Shown: in pieces, positions 62,188 through 64,000 of the stretch
How the letters are laid out: each line of letters starts with the position of its first letter
Numbering within the stretch: the first letter of the stretch is position 1
Assembly (NCBI GenBank): GCA_030549175.1
Contig: JAUKUA010000007.1
Span: 868,001 to 932,000 of the forward strand
Source: Lasiosphaeris hirsuta
Taxonomy: Eukaryota; Ascomycota; Sordariomycetes; Sordariales; Lasiosphaeriaceae
Length of the DNA stretch: 64,000 nt
Reading direction: 5' to 3'
The notes under the pieces: model-generated
The model's database searches: none
Seen by the model: only the letters and a program-made list of their open reading frames with translations
Told to the model about the DNA's origin: nothing
Translations under genes and position numbers: made by a program

Positions 62188-63516
62188 TATTACATTAGTA
62201 GGCTTACTTAAGCTAATAAAGTTATTAACCTCCTTGACTAAGCTATATACTAACGGTATAAACTACACATAAGAAACATATATCTATCGACTTATAAATA
62301 TCTATCATAGATTACGTAGATAAGGAAACTATCATAAAGAATAGCTATAACGTAGCTTACTCTTAGGACAAAGATTCTACGTATAATTAATAGCCTATTT
62401 AGCTAATACATAGGTTAATAGATTCTCTAAAGTACCTACAAGTCGTAACGAAACGCCTAGAACCACTTACAAGCTAAAGTAACTATATAATAAATCTCAC
62501 CTATACTAGACAACGTCATTAAACTTTAGATTTGTCATAGATAAGCTATCTAACCTTAACATCGTAGCCGGGGCCTATATAGTTAGCCTCGACCTTACAG
62601 CTAGTCTTTCGAATCATAGACCTCCCTACTATCACTAATATTCCTTTAGAAGACCTAAAACCCAATGTTCTCCGGAGTCTAACTTCAATAATAATAGGTA
62701 GCCGTAACTCCCGTGTATAAGTTACGAAAGGAACCGTTACTATGACAGCCGACCGAGAGATTAACCTAACAGTACTGTGGCTAACATAAGTACTGAGGAC
62801 GTGAAGGAACATCTATAGTAATGGATACCATGCCGCTAGAGCTGTATAGATAAGTATTAATACTAGCTATAAACTAACGTAGGATAGGCCGGCTTCACTT
62901 AACTTATAACCGCTGATTTGTAAGGTACGAGAGACGGGCGGCTAGAAAGGAGATTCGGGACCGACGGGTAGCTAGGAAGATCCTTTAGGTACTTTAGTAT
63001 CTTTATATCTTATACATAGCCTTCCATAAGTAGGACAGGTACGCTATGATGGATTCTCGAGAGGAAGAAGCTTCCTAGTTTTCTTTGGACAAACCTAGAA
63101 AGATTATCAGTTAAACTTCAGTAAAGCTGAGGGGTAATATAACCTTATAAACCCTTCTGTTTCTCTTGACTTATAACTACGAAGTATTATGTCTTATCTT
63201 CTGTCGGATCATTCTATCTTCCTAAACCTCCTTCTCCCTGGCTCTCTACCACTTTGTATTACGACAGTTAACTTCCTTACCGTTCTGTTCTAAACCTCTA
63301 AATCGAACCTTGTGCTTATTAGCCTTGCGAAGATCAAGTCCCTAAGTTCATCGTGTGAAAGCTCTAAACTAGACCAACAGTAATTGTCGGGGTGGTTCGC
63401 TGAACGGTTAAGTCGAGAGTTAAGAAAAGGTTAAAGCTCTGCAGTCTGACTCTTCATTTGATATCTCACCTTGTGGTTGTCACACCCCAGACCTTCGTGG
63501 GCTGGCCTGTGTCACA
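62188..63516 (+). repeat. Element D 3' LTR
   Basis: 1329 bp, TATTACATTAG (mutated inner end) to CCTGTGTCACA (unmutated outer end). Confidence 0.93.
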
Positions 63517-63521
63517 CTTTT
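63517..63521. repeat. Target-site duplication of element D, right copy (CTTTT)
   Basis: Second CTTTT. Confidence 0.9.
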
Positions 63522-64000
63522 AATCGTACTATTCTATATATTTACCTAGTACTTTGCTATGTAGATTTTCTATAGCCTTACACTAATATAATAGTATATA
63601 TTTAATATGTAAGATAGAAATATCTAGACTTCTTTATAGACGTAATTATAGTCGTTATTCTTTCAATACTTCTTTTATATATAACCATAATTCTCGATAG
63701 TTAAGAACATAGGTTCTTTTTCTATAATCAAAAGAGGAATTTTAAACCTTAGTACATTTTAGATATACTATTCCATATTAGTTAAAACTATAAAAATATC
63801 TAACGATTATTAATATACTTACAAGGCATATTAAGTCATAAACTTCTTTAGGGATAGGTCGGTTAGTCTCATGTTTCTATGCCGATATGAATTTTTAAAC
63901 CTTATTCCGTATTATTTTAACGGTCAGTCTATTTAGTATTTTATCTAACCTTACCTTAGTCAAGCATCTGACACTTTCTATAAAATGTTTTATTATCTCC
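63522..64000 (-). pseudogene. 5' part of the long broken - strand gene, continues beyond the window
   Basis: A single - strand frame is readable from 64000 to the D insertion with TAA/TAG and about three TGA. It holds segments such as FYRKCQMLDQGK and RIMVIYKRSIERITTI. After excision of D it joins in frame with 54776 downward (LKATFGTKFLNRTY across the junction). AT-rich, basic; no domain recognised in this half. The start lies outside the window. Confidence 0.3.

Larger units (their letters stand above)
54782..63516 (+). mobile_element. Chromovirus-type Ty3/gypsy element D, complete
   Basis: 8735 bp on the + strand, with two LTRs of exactly 1329 bp and CTTTT on both sides. Internal region 56111-62187 (6077 bp): leader, gag 523 codons, pol with chromodomain. 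Same LTR subfamily as B1 and B2. Not interrupted by other elements, so it is the cleanest map of the family, although heavily mutated. Its removal restores a - strand frame in the flanks. Confidence 0.94.

Overview
The window looks like chromosomal DNA of a filamentous ascomycete (Pezizomycotina). It is a retrotransposon graveyard heavily mutated by a process that matches repeat-induced point mutation (RIP). The evidence is AT-rich, TpA-rich sequence; LTR retrotransposons whose frames are broken almost only by TAA/TAG; copies of one element that differ by C-to-T and G-to-A changes; and 50-78 bp introns with GTRAGN-type donors in the islands of host-like sequence. I saw no rRNA or tRNA gene and no CRISPR array. 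None of the long genes is intact.

Layout. (1) 1-2960: host-like DNA with broken genes. (2) 2967-38292: an old Ty3/gypsy element (family C, copy C1), 5'-truncated, with a 234 bp 3' LTR. A second element (A, 6654-32888, + strand) sits inside its reverse transcriptase. A itself contains two related elements on the - strand: B1 (7670-16259) in its 5' LTR and B2 (21644-30388) in its integrase. Each of the three insertions has an exact 5 bp target duplication, and LTR pairs match in length (A 1344, B1 1259, B2 1328), so the order C1, then A, then B1 and B2, is readable. (3) 38293-48972: an island of host-like genes grading from GC-rich to AT-rich. It holds one two-exon frame without stops and several multi-exon pseudogenes, including a probable Zn2Cys6 regulator, a large unknown gene and a fragment of an MFS transporter. 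(4) 48973-50441: a truncated second copy of family C (C2). (5) 50442-64000: RIP-degraded coding sequence on the - strand, interrupted by a solo LTR (52529-53873) and a complete fourth chromovirus copy, D (54782-63516).

The A/B1/B2/D family is a Ty3/gypsy chromovirus. Its LTRs are about 1.26-1.35 kb, followed by a leader of about 0.9 kb, a gag of about 525-547 codons with a CCHC knuckle, and a pol with protease, RT, RNase H, integrase and a terminal chromodomain that reads almost into the 3' LTR. Family C is different: short LTRs, a C2H2-type finger where a CCHC knuckle would be expected, a more distant RT/RNase H/integrase, and an additional frame of about 530 codons between pol and the 3' LTR.

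The main points for a second look are the extra ORF of family C, the consistently better preservation of the outer ends of the chromovirus LTRs, the spread of RIP-type stops into neighbouring single-copy-looking genes, and a long broken - strand gene at 54-64 kb that may belong to the DUF3435/tyrosine-recombinase group. Conceptual frames were read by eye, treating TAA/TAG as possible former CAA/CAG/TGG; boundaries of degenerate genes are approximate.
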